A DNA stretch of 64,000 nt from Antarctobacter aquimaris (GTDB taxonomy: Bacteria; Pseudomonadota; Alphaproteobacteria; Rhodobacterales; Rhodobacteraceae), in contig NZ_FXYF01000014.1 of NCBI RefSeq assembly GCF_900184945.1, forward strand, positions 1-64,000. Direction: 5' to 3'. The position numbers were made by a program, and so were the translations under genes. Positions 9,407 through 17,839 of the stretch are shown here, piece after piece. The notes beneath the pieces are model-generated. The model made no database searches and was not told the origin of the DNA. It worked only from the letters and a program-made list of their open reading frames with translations. Numbering within the stretch: the first letter of the stretch is position 1; each line of letters begins with the position of its first letter.

Positions 9407-9426
9407 GGCGTCCCGTGTGGGACGCC
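9407..9426 (-). other. perfect 8-bp hairpin in leader
   Basis: GGCGTCCC-GTGT-GGGACGCC is a perfect inverted repeat with a 4-base loop. It lies between the EcfG-type promoter (9491-9518, minus strand) and the 17-codon frame. There is no T-run on either side, so a simple terminator is unlikely. A stabilising or translation-modulating leader hairpin fits better. Confidence 0.45.
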
Positions 9427-9490
9427 CCGGCGGAGGGCCCTGGATGGGCGGGATGTCCCGCCGCTGGCCTCCGGCCGCCGGCTTCATCCA

Positions 9491-9518
9491 GTCAACAGCC
9501 CCAGGCGCAAAAGGTTCC
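9491..9518 (-). promoter_or_regulatory. EcfG-type promoter (17-aa frame and secreted protein)
   Basis: On the minus strand GGAAC (9518-9514) is followed after 17 bases by GTTGAC (9496-9491). This is the general-stress sigma factor consensus of alphaproteobacteria. It points towards the genes at 9379 and 9241. Confidence 0.65.
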
Positions 9519-9606
9519 CGCGCGGCGTTGCGCGGGGGCAAGGGTTGACGGGCTGGCGGCTTTGGCCTCTGCTCTGCGGGAGCGGCGGACAGGCAGGGAG
9601 ACGGCG

Positions 9607-10851
9607 GTGACGGGAACCTTTGCGCAGGCGGTGCTGACGCTGCGCCGGATCAGCCGCATCCTCTGGGTCCGGGTGGCGCTGATTTCGGCGCTGTCGGTGC
9701 TGGCGGCGCTGTCGGCGACGCCGCTGGGGCCGCTGATCCCCGAGGACCTGCGCAACAGGTTCGGCGCGGAGGCGACGCTGCCGATCCTGACCATCCTGGC
9801 CAACGGGATGCTGGCGGTGGCGACCTTTTCGCTGGGCGTCATGGTGTCGACCCACCGCACGCTGGCGGAACAGTCGACGCCGCGCATTCACCGGCTGCTG
9901 ATGGAGGACACCTCGACCCAGACGATGCTGGCGACCTTCATCGGCGCGTTTGTCTTTGCCCTGTCGTCGATCATCCTGTACCGCGCGGGCTATTACAGCG
10001 ACAGCGCCTCGGTCATCGTGTTCGCGATCACGGTCTTTGTGGTGGCGGCGATCGTGGTGTCGCTGGTGCGCTGGATCGGGCAGCTGTCGCAGATCGGCAG
10101 CCTGGAATATGCGCTGCTGCGGGCCGAGCAGACGGCGGCGGAAATCCTCAAGCAACAGAAGACCCTGCCCCGGCTGGGGGGCTGTCGCCTTGGCACCCTG
10201 CCGGAGGGGACGGTGCCGATCCCGGCGCCCCGGTCGGGCGTGCTGCGGCGGGTGGAGATGGACACGCTTCAGGCCTGCGCCGAGACGGCGCAGGCGCGGG
10301 TCTGGCTGGAACGGCTGCCGGGGGCGCTGGTGCTGAAGGGGCAGGCGCTGGCCCAGGTGGCGGGGACGGAGAAGGTGGCGCCGTTTGCCGAGGCCTTTGT
10401 CATCGGCACCGAACGCACCTACGAGCAGGACCCGGCCTATGCACTGCGGGCGCTGCGCGAGTCGGCGCAAAAGGCGCTGTCACCGGGGATCAACGACCCC
10501 GGCACCGCCATCGACGTGGTGGCGCGGCTGGAACGGCTGTTGTGGGACTGGGCGGCCAACGACGACGCGCCGCCCGATCCGGTGCATGACCGCGTGGCGC
10601 TGGCCGACACGCCGCCCAGCGCGCTGCTGCGCGCGGCGTTTGACGGCATCGCGCGGGACGGCGCAACTTCGGGTGATGTGCTGGACGCCGTTGCCGCGGC
10701 GCTGTGCCGGCTGCGCGGGGTGCTGCCGGACGAGGCGCGCGCGGTCATCGGCGAGCTGCTGGACGATCTTGCCCAACAGGGAGAGGCCGGCCTCGCCACC
10801 GCCGGGGAACGGCGGCGGCTGGCCGACCGACTGGCGCAATCGGGGGAATGA
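9607..10851 (+). CDS. DUF2254 family membrane protein
   Basis: A 414-residue protein. The first half has four hydrophobic segments: VRVALISALSVLAALSA, ILTILANGMLAVATFSLGVM, MLATFIGAFVFALSSIILY, and VIVFAITVFVVAAIVVSLV. A soluble C-terminal half follows, with LRALRESAQKALSPGINDPG, the most characteristic segment of DUF2254. The GTG at 9607 is chosen because GGGAG lies just upstream and the first helix follows; the in-frame extension to 9394 has no membrane or domain character. The function is not known. Its place in a block of envelope and stress genes suggests a role in membrane stress, but no EcfG site faces it. Confidence 0.82.
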   Translation: MTGTFAQAVLTLRRISRILWVRVALISALSVLAALSATPLGPLIPEDLRNRFGAEATLPILTILANGMLAVATFSLGVMVSTHRTLAEQSTPRIHRLLMEDTSTQTMLATFIGAFVFALSSIILYRAGYYSDSASVIVFAITVFVVAAIVVSLVRWIGQLSQIGSLEYALLRAEQTAAEILKQQKTLPRLGGCRLGTLPEGTVPIPAPRSGVLRRVEMDTLQACAETAQARVWLERLPGALVLKGQALAQVAGTEKVAPFAEAFVIGTERTYEQDPAYALRALRESAQKALSPGINDPGTAIDVVARLERLLWDWAANDDAPPDPVHDRVALADTPPSALLRAAFDGIARDGATSGDVLDAVAAALCRLRGVLPDEARAVIGELLDDLAQQGEAGLATAGERRRLADRLAQSGE

Positions 10852-10875
10852 CGCCAGTGGCGCGGTGCCGAAGGG

Positions 10876-11037
10876 TCAACTGCGCAATGCGCGGAAGACC
10901 AGCGACAGCACGAACAGCGCGAGGAAGACGATGAACAGGATCTGAGCGATCCCGGCCGAGACGCCGGCGATGCCGCCAAAGCCGAGGACGGCGGCGATCA
11001 GGGCGATGACGAGGAACGTGAGGGACCAGCCAAGCAT
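10876..11037 (-). CDS. DUF1328 small membrane protein (YtjA-like)
   Basis: A 53-residue protein starting [20 protein letters not shown] with two hydrophobic helices (about 4-24 and 29-48) and ending FRALRS. This is the DUF1328 pattern, normally 50-60 residues. AAAGGAG lies 7 bases before the ATG. An EcfG-type promoter at 11086-11113 points at it. DUF1328 proteins are common members of stress regulons in alphaproteobacteria; the molecular role is unknown. Confidence 0.88.
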   Translation of the reverse strand: MLGWSLTFLVIALIAAVLGFGGIAGVSAGIAQILFIVFLALFVLSLVFRALRS

Positions 11038-11085
11038 GGGAAATCTCCTTTCACAGGGTGGGGCGCACAGGGCGCGATGTGCCTT

Positions 11086-11113
11086 GACAACGACCCGGCG
11101 CACAGAAGGTTCC
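11086..11113 (-). promoter_or_regulatory. EcfG-type promoter for the DUF1328 gene
   Basis: Minus strand: GGAAC at 11113-11109, 17 bases, then GTTGTC at 11091-11086. The start codon is about 50 bases downstream. Confidence 0.65.
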
Positions 11114-11248
11114 CGGATAGTTGCCCTGCCGGTTTTTCCCGCGTCTTTTCCCGCCGATTGCCCGGAAAGGTTGCATTTCCCCTTGAGTTGGCGGAAATCG
11201 GACTAAACTATGTATCTGAGACTTTGGATTTGCGGATCGGATGCTTCC

Positions 11249-12403
11249 ATGAAAGACACATCTGAGGCAGCGACCGAGGTCCCGACCGTGATCGAAGACG
11301 ATCGCCTGAATGAACCCAAACGACTGAAGGTCCTGAGCCGGATGGGCCTGATGGACGGCGTCCCCGTGGATGCCCAGGAGCGCGCGGTGCGGCTGGCATC
11401 GCGCCTTCTGAACGTGCCGGTGAGCCTGGTGTCCTTTGTCGACGACAAGAGCCAGTTCTTTGCCGCGCAGACCGGCCTGCCCGACGAGATCGCCCAGGGG
11501 CGCGGCACCCCGCTGTCGCATTCGGTCTGCCAGCACGTCGTCCGGTCGAGGGCGCCGCTGGTGGTGCCCGACGCGCGCCGCGACCCGCTGCTGCGCGACA
11601 ACGGCGCGGTGCGCGACATGGCGGTGGTGGCCTACCTGGGCGTGCCGATCCATTCGCCCGAGGGGCTGGTGCTGGGATCGTTCTGCGCCATCGACACCCA
11701 GCCGCGCGACTGGACCCCCGAGGACGTGGACCACCTGCGCGACATCGCCGAGATGATCGAATCCGACCTGCGGCTGCGCGATGCGCTGGATGAGCGCGAC
11801 GTCGTCTTGCAGGAGATGACCCACCGGGTGAAGAACCTGTTCACCATCGTCAACAGCATCCTGCGGATGGAACGGTCGGCGCATGACAGCGCCGCGGACC
11901 TGGCGCGCAGCCTGGGCGCGCGGCTGAAGGCGCTGAGCGACGCGCACGAGATGATCGTGCCGCTGGTCAACGCGCACCACAGCAGGGGGGCGACGACGAC
12001 GCTGGACGCGCTGACGCGCAAGCTGATGGCGCCTTACGGCGCGGTCGACGGCCTGCGCCTGGCGATCGACGGGCCGCCGGTCGAGATCGGCGCCAAGGCG
12101 GCGGTCTACCTGACGCTGGCGCTGCACGAGCTGGCCACCAACGCCACTAAGTACGGCGGGTTGTCGGTGGACGGCGGGGCGCTGGCGGTGCGCTGGGAGG
12201 TGTCGGGCGACGACACGCTGGTGCTGACCTGGGAGGAAAGCGGGCTGGCGCGGGGCGACCGCGTCGAGCCGTCGCCCGGCTTTGGCTCGCGCCTGTTGTC
12301 GGTCGCGGTCGAGGGGCAGCTGTCCGGCAGCATGGAGACCGAGACGAGCGACAAACGCTTTTCCCGCGTCCTGCGGATCCCGCTGTCACGCCTGCGCGCC
12401 TAG
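11249..12403 (+). CDS. HWE-family sensor histidine kinase with GAF domain
   Basis: A 384-residue cytoplasmic kinase. An N-terminal GAF domain (about 25-170) runs from NVPVSLVSFVDDKSQFFAA through PLSHSVCQHVV and VLGSFCAIDTQPRDW. The phosphoacceptor box is EMTHRVKNLFTIVNSI (about 190-205). The ATPase part has LALHELATNATKYG (N box with the family histidine), VRWEV, and a final GFGSRLLSVAVEGQLSG. The H in the N box and the W-E pair define the HWE group. Such kinases commonly feed PhyR, whose gene lies 7 kb away, so it is a candidate PhyR kinase. An alternative start is ATG 11210; neither has a strong ribosome-binding site. Confidence 0.85.
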   Translation: MKDTSEAATEVPTVIEDDRLNEPKRLKVLSRMGLMDGVPVDAQERAVRLASRLLNVPVSLVSFVDDKSQFFAAQTGLPDEIAQGRGTPLSHSVCQHVVRSRAPLVVPDARRDPLLRDNGAVRDMAVVAYLGVPIHSPEGLVLGSFCAIDTQPRDWTPEDVDHLRDIAEMIESDLRLRDALDERDVVLQEMTHRVKNLFTIVNSILRMERSAHDSAADLARSLGARLKALSDAHEMIVPLVNAHHSRGATTTLDALTRKLMAPYGAVDGLRLAIDGPPVEIGAKAAVYLTLALHELATNATKYGGLSVDGGALAVRWEVSGDDTLVLTWEESGLARGDRVEPSPGFGSRLLSVAVEGQLSGSMETETSDKRFSRVLRIPLSRLRA

Positions 12404-12512
12404 GCCGGGATGCCGCGCCATGGGAGGCAGCGCCATGGGGGGCCGTGACGCCGCCCGGCCGCGCGGAGACCGCACACCGCGAGAACCCGTGAAAAAAATA
12501 TGCCCTCCGGGG

Positions 12513-12540
12513 GGAACCTTTCCTGCGCCGGGGCATTGCG
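12513..12540 (+). promoter_or_regulatory. weak EcfG-type promoter match before the HisKA_2 kinase
   Basis: GGAAC at 12513-12517, 17 bases, then ATTGCG at 12535-12540. The -10 begins ATT instead of the expected GTT, so this is a weaker match than the others. It lies about 95 bases before the kinase ATG at 12637. Confidence 0.35.
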
Positions 12541-12636
12541 CCTCAGGGGTGCGTTCCTGCCGGCGACGGCGGGGTGACGTACCATTGACGCATGCGACAC
12601 GCGCCCCGTCATGCAAAGCGGACACCAAAGGACCCG

Positions 12637-14337
12637 ATGAGAACGCGCCTGCAGAACCTGTCCCGTTGGTCGCGCAGCCTGTCGGCGCGCATCGTCCTGC
12701 TGATGACGCTGGCGGTGCTGCCGGTGGGCCTGATCGCGGTCTACCAGACCATGGCGGTGATCGACAACGCGCGGGCGCTGAACCGGACCTCGCTGATGGC
12801 GCAGATCCGCGCCGAGGCCTCGAAGGAAGAAGAGCTGATCCAGAACGCGCTGGCCGCCGCGCGCGGCCTGTCGGTGCTGGTCGCCCGGATGGGCGACGAG
12901 GCCTGCGACGACATCCTGCGCGGCTTTGTCGAGGGCAATGACACCTACATCCTGGCCGGCTTTGTCAGCCGCGAGGGGATGCTGACATGCAGTTCCCGGG
13001 GCGAGGTGATGGACCTGTCCGACCGCCCCGCCTTCAGGACCGCGATCACGCGCGGCAGCGCCACGGTGCAGATGCTGCCCGCCGCCGCCGTCACCGGGCG
13101 CGACGTGGTGCTGGTGACCCAGCCGGTCAGCCGCGACGGCGTGATGCTGGGCTATATCGCGCTGTCGATCCCGCATGCCATCGTGGTGGGCCAGCTGGAC
13201 GGCCCGGCGCCGGCGGACGGCCTGCGGCTGGCGGTGATCGACAGCGAGGGCAAGCTGCTGGCCGCGACCAACGGGCTGGACGAGGCGCCCGGTTTCCTGC
13301 CCGCCGAGATCGGCCTGGCCGACCTGCCGAAACGGATGCAGCAGACCTTTCGCGCGACGGCCGGATCGGGCGAGACGCGGGTCTTTGCCGTCACGCCGAT
13401 GATCGAGGACACCGTGCTGCTGGTGGGCAGCTGGCCGCTGAGCGCCGAGCCGCGTTCGGACGGGCCGTGGCAGACGGTGTTCGCCATCGCGCTGCCGGTG
13501 CTGATGTGGGTCGCCGGGGTCGGCGTGGCGCTGTACGGCATGCAGCAGCTGGTGATCCGCCACGTGGCGGACCTGCGGTCGGCGATGCGGCGCTTTGCGC
13601 TGGGCGAACGGGACGCGGCGGCGCTGGCCCTTGCCGAGGCGCCGGCAGAGCTGGAAGAGGCGCAGCGCGCCTTCAACCGCATGGCGCTGCTGATCTCCGA
13701 AGGCGAGGCGCGGCGCGAGCAGGACCTGAAGGACAAGGAGGTGCTGCTGCGCGAGGTGCATCACCGGGTCAAGAACAACCTGCAACTGATCGCCTCGATG
13801 ATGAACCTGCAGGCGCGCGACCTGCAGTCCGACGAGGCGCGGCACGTGGTGGCCGAGTTGCAGCGCCGGGTGCGCGGCATGGCGGTGCTGCACCGCGCGC
13901 TGTACAACACCCCCACCAGCACGACGGTGGATGCCGCGGCGCTGGTGCAGGCGGTAGTGACGGACGTGCGCGACCACAGCCGCACCCTGCCCCTGCCGGA
14001 GATCGACACCACGCTGGAGCCGGTCGACCTGTACCCCGACCAGGCGGTGCCGCTGTCGCTGCTGCTGGCCGAGACGCTGAACACCGCGCTGTGCGATCCC
14101 GGCGACGACCGCGCGCCGATCCGCGTCGGGCTGAGCGCCGTGGGGGACAATCACGTGCGGCTGAGCATCGAGGGGCCGGCCGGGCTGTCGGGGGCCAGGG
14201 CCGGGCCGCGCGGCGGGGTGGCGCAGAAGATGCTGGCCGCCTTCCTGCGGCAACTCGACGGCACCATGGAAACCGATCAGCTGGCGGGGCGTTGTCACCT
14301 GACCGTGACCTTTCCCCGCGCCAGCTATGGCGCCTGA
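12637..14337 (+). CDS. membrane sensor histidine kinase, HisKA_2 type, with degenerate ATPase motifs
   Basis: A 566-residue protein. One membrane helix lies at about 20-40 (IVLLMTLAVLPVGLIAVY). An extracytoplasmic sensor region of about 240 residues (Cache-like, unassigned) follows, then a second helix at about 285-305 (VFAIALPVLMWVAGVGVAL), a linker, and the HisKA_2 box LLREVHHRVKNNLQLIASMM. The ATP-binding half is unusual. Where family members have E-x-L-x-N-A-L, this has ETLNTAL, with Asn displaced by one. The G1 region reads IEGPAGLSG without the usual Asp. It is followed 15 bases later by a phospholipase D gene. The ATG at 12637 has AAAGGA upstream. It may regulate PhyR rather than phosphorylate it. 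Confidence 0.8.
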   Translation: MRTRLQNLSRWSRSLSARIVLLMTLAVLPVGLIAVYQTMAVIDNARALNRTSLMAQIRAEASKEEELIQNALAAARGLSVLVARMGDEACDDILRGFVEGNDTYILAGFVSREGMLTCSSRGEVMDLSDRPAFRTAITRGSATVQMLPAAAVTGRDVVLVTQPVSRDGVMLGYIALSIPHAIVVGQLDGPAPADGLRLAVIDSEGKLLAATNGLDEAPGFLPAEIGLADLPKRMQQTFRATAGSGETRVFAVTPMIEDTVLLVGSWPLSAEPRSDGPWQTVFAIALPVLMWVAGVGVALYGMQQLVIRHVADLRSAMRRFALGERDAAALALAEAPAELEEAQRAFNRMALLISEGEARREQDLKDKEVLLREVHHRVKNNLQLIASMMNLQARDLQSDEARHVVAELQRRVRGMAVLHRALYNTPTSTTVDAAALVQAVVTDVRDHSRTLPLPEIDTTLEPVDLYPDQAVPLSLLLAETLNTALCDPGDDRAPIRVGLSAVGDNHVRLSIEGPAGLSGARAGPRGGVAQKMLAAFLRQLDGTMETDQLAGRCHLTVTFPRASYGA

Positions 14338-14352
14338 CCGCATGAGGCGCCC

Positions 14353-15828
14353 ATGCCGCGAGACATCGAGGTTCTGATCACCGCCGCCGAGGCGTGGCCG
14401 GCGTTTGAACGCGCCGTGCTGGAGGCGCGTGATCACATCACCATGGGGTTCCGCATCTTTGACCTGTCGACCCGGCTGCGCAGCCCCGAGGCGCGCGCCA
14501 TCGGCACGGACTGGTTCGACCTGCTGGCCCATGCGCTGCGGCGCGGGGTGCGGGTGGCGCTGACCGTCAGCGATTTCGATCCGGTGATGGCCACCGGCCT
14601 GCACGAGCTGTCGTGGCGCACGGTGCGGCAGGGCGTGGCGCTGGCCGAGGTCACCGGCGCCGGGCCGGAGCGCCTGTGCATCCGCGCCCACATGCACCCG
14701 GCGCAGGCCGGGGGGCTGCCCTGGCTGGCCTTTCTGCCGGCGGTGCTGCGCCGCAAGTGGCAGGCGCTGAACGAGGTCGGCGCGGCGCGGCGCCGGTTCC
14801 AGGCGGTGGGGCTGCGGCGCGCGGCGCTGCCCCGGTTGCACACCGTGTCGCACCACCAGAAGGTGGCGGCGATCGACGACGAGGTGCTGTATGTCGGCGG
14901 GCTGGACCTGAACGAACGGCGCTACGACTCGCCCGAGCATGACCGCCCGGCGGCGCGCACCTGGTCGGACGTGCAGCTGATCCTGCGCGGCCCCGAGGCG
15001 CGCGCGGCGCGCATGCATCTGGAAACGCTGGAGGAGGTCACGGCGGGCCGCACCGCGCCGCCCGACACGCCGGGGCTGAAGCGCACCCTGTCGATGCCGC
15101 GGCGGTTCCAGCTGCCGTTCGTGTCGCCGCACACGCTGGTGTCCGAGATCGAGGCGGCGCACCTGGACGCCTTTGCCACCGCGCGGCACCTGATCTACGT
15201 CGAGACGCAGTACCTGCGTTCAGGCCGGATCGCGCGGGGGCTGGCGCGGGCGGCAAAGCGCAACCCGGAGCTGACCGCGGTGCTGATCCTGCCGGGGTTG
15301 CCCGAAGAGCTGGCCTTTGACGCCTCCGACAGCCTGGATGTGCGCTATGGGCTGGCGCTGCAACGCGAGGCGGTGGCGCGGCTGCGCGACGCCTTTGGCG
15401 CGCGGCTGACGCTGGCGTCGCCGGTGCGCCCGGTGCTGGCGGCGCGCACCACGCCGGAAACGCTGGCCGGATCACCGCTGATCTACGTGCACAACAAGGT
15501 GCTGGTGCGCGACGACGATTACGCGCTGATCGGCTCGGCCAACCTGAACGGGCGGTCGATGCGCTGGGACACGGAATTGGCGGTGGACCTGTCGGGGGCG
15601 GAGCAGGTGGCGGCGCTGCGCGCGCGGCTGATCGACCACTGGTGGCAGGGCCCCCTGCCCGCCGAGGCGACCGCGCCGGAGACGCTGCAACCCTGGTGGC
15701 AGGCCGAGATCACCCGCAACGCCCTGCGCCGCCCCGAGAACCGGCGCGGCCTGCTGGTGCCCTACGACGCCGAGGCCGGGGCGGCGATGGCCCAGCCCCT
15801 GCCCGGCGTGACCGAGGATATCGTCTGA
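14353..15828 (+). CDS. phospholipase D/cardiolipin synthase-like protein
   Basis: A 491-residue protein with two HKD catalytic motifs. The first is HHQKVAAIDDEVLYVGGLDL (about 171-190). The second is VHNKVLVRDDDYALIGSANL (about 378-397), followed by GRSMRWDTE. This is the PLD superfamily arrangement. There is no signal peptide or membrane anchor, unlike classical cardiolipin synthases, so it may be a cytoplasmic or peripheral phosphatidyltransferase or phospholipase. It probably shares a transcript with the upstream histidine kinase (15 bases apart). A second, unrelated-looking PLD gene lies at 60183. The specific lipid substrate is not predictable. Confidence 0.85.
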   Translation: MPRDIEVLITAAEAWPAFERAVLEARDHITMGFRIFDLSTRLRSPEARAIGTDWFDLLAHALRRGVRVALTVSDFDPVMATGLHELSWRTVRQGVALAEVTGAGPERLCIRAHMHPAQAGGLPWLAFLPAVLRRKWQALNEVGAARRRFQAVGLRRAALPRLHTVSHHQKVAAIDDEVLYVGGLDLNERRYDSPEHDRPAARTWSDVQLILRGPEARAARMHLETLEEVTAGRTAPPDTPGLKRTLSMPRRFQLPFVSPHTLVSEIEAAHLDAFATARHLIYVETQYLRSGRIARGLARAAKRNPELTAVLILPGLPEELAFDASDSLDVRYGLALQREAVARLRDAFGARLTLASPVRPVLAARTTPETLAGSPLIYVHNKVLVRDDDYALIGSANLNGRSMRWDTELAVDLSGAEQVAALRARLIDHWWQGPLPAEATAPETLQPWWQAEITRNALRRPENRRGLLVPYDAEAGAAMAQPLPGVTEDIV

Positions 15829-15841
15829 CCCGGCGCCATGC

Positions 15842-15870
15842 GGAACCCGCGCCCACCCTGGCGCGTTGAC
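15842..15870 (+). promoter_or_regulatory. EcfG-type promoter for csbD
   Basis: GGAAC at 15842-15846, 18 bases, then GTTGAC at 15865-15870 (equivalent to 17 bases and CGTT). The csbD start codon follows at 15916. Confidence 0.65.
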
Positions 15871-15915
15871 CTGTCAGAAGCCGCCCGAGGGCGGACCAAC
15901 AAAAGGAGATGTGCC

Positions 15916-16113
15916 ATGGACCGCGATCTGATCGAAGGCAAATGGACCGAAGTCAAGGGCCGCCTGCGCGAAGCCTACGGCGTGCTGTCGGACGACGAGC
16001 TGGAAGAGGCCAAGGGCGACCGCGAACAGCTGGAAGGCAAGCTGCAACAGCGGCTGGGCAAGTCCAAGGACGAAGCCCGCGAGATGCTGGACAACATCCT
16101 GGCCAAGATCTGA
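15916..16113 (+). CDS. CsbD family stress protein
   Basis: A 65-residue protein. It starts with MDRDLIEGKWTEVKGRLREAYG, and LEEAKGDREQLEGKLQQRLG follows; this is the CsbD family pattern. CsbD proteins are abundant, small, charged, helical stress proteins of unknown mechanism. AAAGGAG lies about 8 bases before the ATG. An EcfG-type promoter stands directly upstream and a strong terminator follows. Monocistronic stress expression is the natural reading. Confidence 0.92.
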   Translation: MDRDLIEGKWTEVKGRLREAYGVLSDDELEEAKGDREQLEGKLQQRLGKSKDEAREMLDNILAKI

Positions 16114-16133
16114 GCGCTCTGACCCACGACATG

Positions 16134-16165
16134 AAGGCCCGCCGTTCCGCACGGCGGGCCTTTTT
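16134..16165 (+). terminator. rho-independent terminator after csbD
   Basis: AAGGCCCGCCGT-TCCGC-ACGGCGGGCCTT continues into TTT: a 12-bp stem with a 5-base loop and a T-run on the plus strand. Confidence 0.85.
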
Positions 16166-16173
16166 CGTGGGGA

Positions 16174-16875
16174 TCAAGCGAGGACCGCCACCTGCGGCCG
16201 GCCCTCGGCATAGGCTGCCGCCGCTTCGGCGAGCGAGGCGAACAGCGCGCGCTGGCGGCGGGCGTAGAACAGGTGTTCGGGGTGCCACTGCACGCCGAGG
16301 GCAAAGGGATCGCGCGTGCGCTCGATCGCCTGGATCATGCCGTGGGTGTCGCGCGCGGCGACGCGGAAATCGCGCCCAAGTTCGGCCACCGCCTGGGTGT
16401 GCAGCGCGTTGACCTGCATCGGCGCGGCGCCGACGCGCTCTGCCAGCCGCGAGTCGGGCTCTACGCAGACCTCGCGCCGGGGCAGCACGGTCTTGACCGG
16501 CTGCGCGTCGGGATAGAGCGCCCAGGCGTCCTGGTGCAGGGTGCCGCCGGCGGCGACGTTCAGCATCTGCGCGCCGCGGCAGATGCCCAGCACGGGGATG
16601 TCTTCGGCCAGGGCGCGGCGGGCGATATCGTGTTCCATCCGGTCGCGGGCGGGGTCCAGCCGCGCGGTCGTCTCCAGCGTGCCGCCGTAGAGCATGGGCG
16701 AGATGTCGTCGCCGCCGCCGATGATGACGCCGTCGACGGCATCGAGGTCGATGTCCGAGCGGCTGGTCCAGCGGACCGCGCGCGCACCCGCCAGCCACAG
16801 GTTGAACCGCACCAGCGGAAAGATCCGCCAGCCCGAGCGGGTGGAGGTGGTGACGCCGATCAGCGGGGTGGTCAT
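16174..16875 (-). CDS. class I glutamine amidotransferase-like peptidase (C26, PuuD-like)
   Basis: A 233-residue protein of the gamma-glutamyl-GABA hydrolase/peptidase C26 fold. It has GVIIGGGDDISP at about 49-60, the nucleophile elbow GICRGAQMLN with Cys99, and GVQWHPEH with His198 and Glu200; all three triad residues are present. Its ATG overlaps the stop of the amidoligase gene (ATGA at 16872-16875). An amidoligase next to a C26 peptidase is a pairing I know from comparative work on amidoligases: one makes, and the other hydrolyses or processes, an amide or gamma-glutamyl bond. The substrate is unknown. It probably shares the EcfG-type promoter at 17840-17865. Confidence 0.82.
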   Translation of the reverse strand: MTTPLIGVTTSTRSGWRIFPLVRFNLWLAGARAVRWTSRSDIDLDAVDGVIIGGGDDISPMLYGGTLETTARLDPARDRMEHDIARRALAEDIPVLGICRGAQMLNVAAGGTLHQDAWALYPDAQPVKTVLPRREVCVEPDSRLAERVGAAPMQVNALHTQAVAELGRDFRVAARDTHGMIQAIERTRDPFALGVQWHPEHLFYARRQRALFASLAEAAAAYAEGRPQVAVLA

Positions 16876-17831
16876 GTGCGCGCCTCCTGCCCCGATCCTC
16901 CGAGGTGGCGGGCGACCACCTCGGGCCAGGGTGCGGCCCCGGCGCACCAGGCATCGCAGAGCGCCGCCAGGCGGTCGCTGTCGGCGGCGAGCTCCTCGAC
17001 CCGGCACCAGCTGTCCCATTCGTCGGCGATGGACCAGTCCGCTTCGTCGATGCGGCAGTCCGGCAGACGAAAGTGGAAGGCCGGGCGCGCGCCGCTGGCG
17101 TCCTTGCCAAAGTCGCGGTCAAAACCGTCGGGGTCAAAGGCGTGCAGCAGGGGCAGCAGGTCCAGCCCGTAATTGCGGCCCTTCAGGTGAGCCTGGACCA
17201 GGCGCGCCACCGCCCCGAGGCTGTCGGGCTGCTGGCGCACCAGCGCATCGGTGAACGCCTCTGGCCAGGCATCGACGAAGGGCAGCAGGCGGCGCGACAG
17301 GTCGATCGGCCGGGTGTCGCGGATCCAGGGTTCGAGCAGGCCGTAGGCGGTGATGGTGCGCAGGGTGTGCGGGTGGTCGAAATCCACGACCTCGGGGTTG
17401 AAGTGGATGCCGAAGCCCGCCAGCAGGCTGTCCGAGGTGCCCTTGGCCCCGGCCTTGGACAGCGCCTGCACCAGCGGGATCACCCGGTCCATCTGCGCCG
17501 GCGTCAGCGGCGGGGTCACGATCTCGACCGGGACGAGGGGGCGCGCGGCGTCCAGCACGCCTTCGGGCACGAGGTCATTGCCCGGCTTGGCAAAGCGGGT
17601 GTCGAGTTCGACGCCGACCGCGCCAAGCGCCGTGCCTTCGACCACGTACAGATGTTCGGACTGCTGTGAAGCGGTGCCGCCCACGCAGGCGGTGACGATG
17701 GCGGCGGTGGCCGCCTCGTCGAGGCCCGCGAATTCGATCTCGATCCCGCAGCGACGCTGGGCGCCCGATGCGGTGAGGGGAACCGGCAAGGCGCGAAAGC
17801 CGCGGCGGCCCGTGTCGTTTTGCATTTGCAT
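16872..17831 (-). CDS. putative amidoligase (COOH-NH2 ligase type)
   Basis: A 319-residue protein. It has RRCGIEIEFAGLDEAATAAI near the start, VELDTRFAKPGNDLVPEG, PVEIVTPPLTPAQMDRV, and GFGIHFNPEVVDFD. GIEIEF, EIVTPPL and the His-Phe-Asn segment are the metal/ATP-binding landmarks of the putative amidoligase family (glutamate-cysteine-ligase/GS-like fold). Such enzymes make an amide between a carboxylate and an amine, using ATP. The start is uncertain. The ATG at 17831 is only about 9 bases past the -10 of the EcfG-type promoter, so the message would be leaderless or nearly so; ATG 17825 is a second choice. It is coupled to the C26 peptidase. Confidence 0.75.
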   Translation of the reverse strand: MQMQNDTGRRGFRALPVPLTASGAQRRCGIEIEFAGLDEAATAAIVTACVGGTASQQSEHLYVVEGTALGAVGVELDTRFAKPGNDLVPEGVLDAARPLVPVEIVTPPLTPAQMDRVIPLVQALSKAGAKGTSDSLLAGFGIHFNPEVVDFDHPHTLRTITAYGLLEPWIRDTRPIDLSRRLLPFVDAWPEAFTDALVRQQPDSLGAVARLVQAHLKGRNYGLDLLPLLHAFDPDGFDRDFGKDASGARPAFHFRLPDCRIDEADWSIADEWDSWCRVEELAADSDRLAALCDAWCAGAAPWPEVVARHLGGSGQEART

Positions 17832-17839
17832 GGGTGGAA

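Noticed and set aside
9407-9426. Hairpin as a transcription terminator
   Set aside because: No T-run on either strand, and it lies between a promoter and a reading frame.
12400-15189. Very long open frame (over 900 codons) on the minus strand
   Set aside because: It lies opposite the HisKA_2 kinase and PLD genes, is rich in Arg, His, Gln and Pro, and has no domain. It is a GC-driven shadow of the plus-strand genes.
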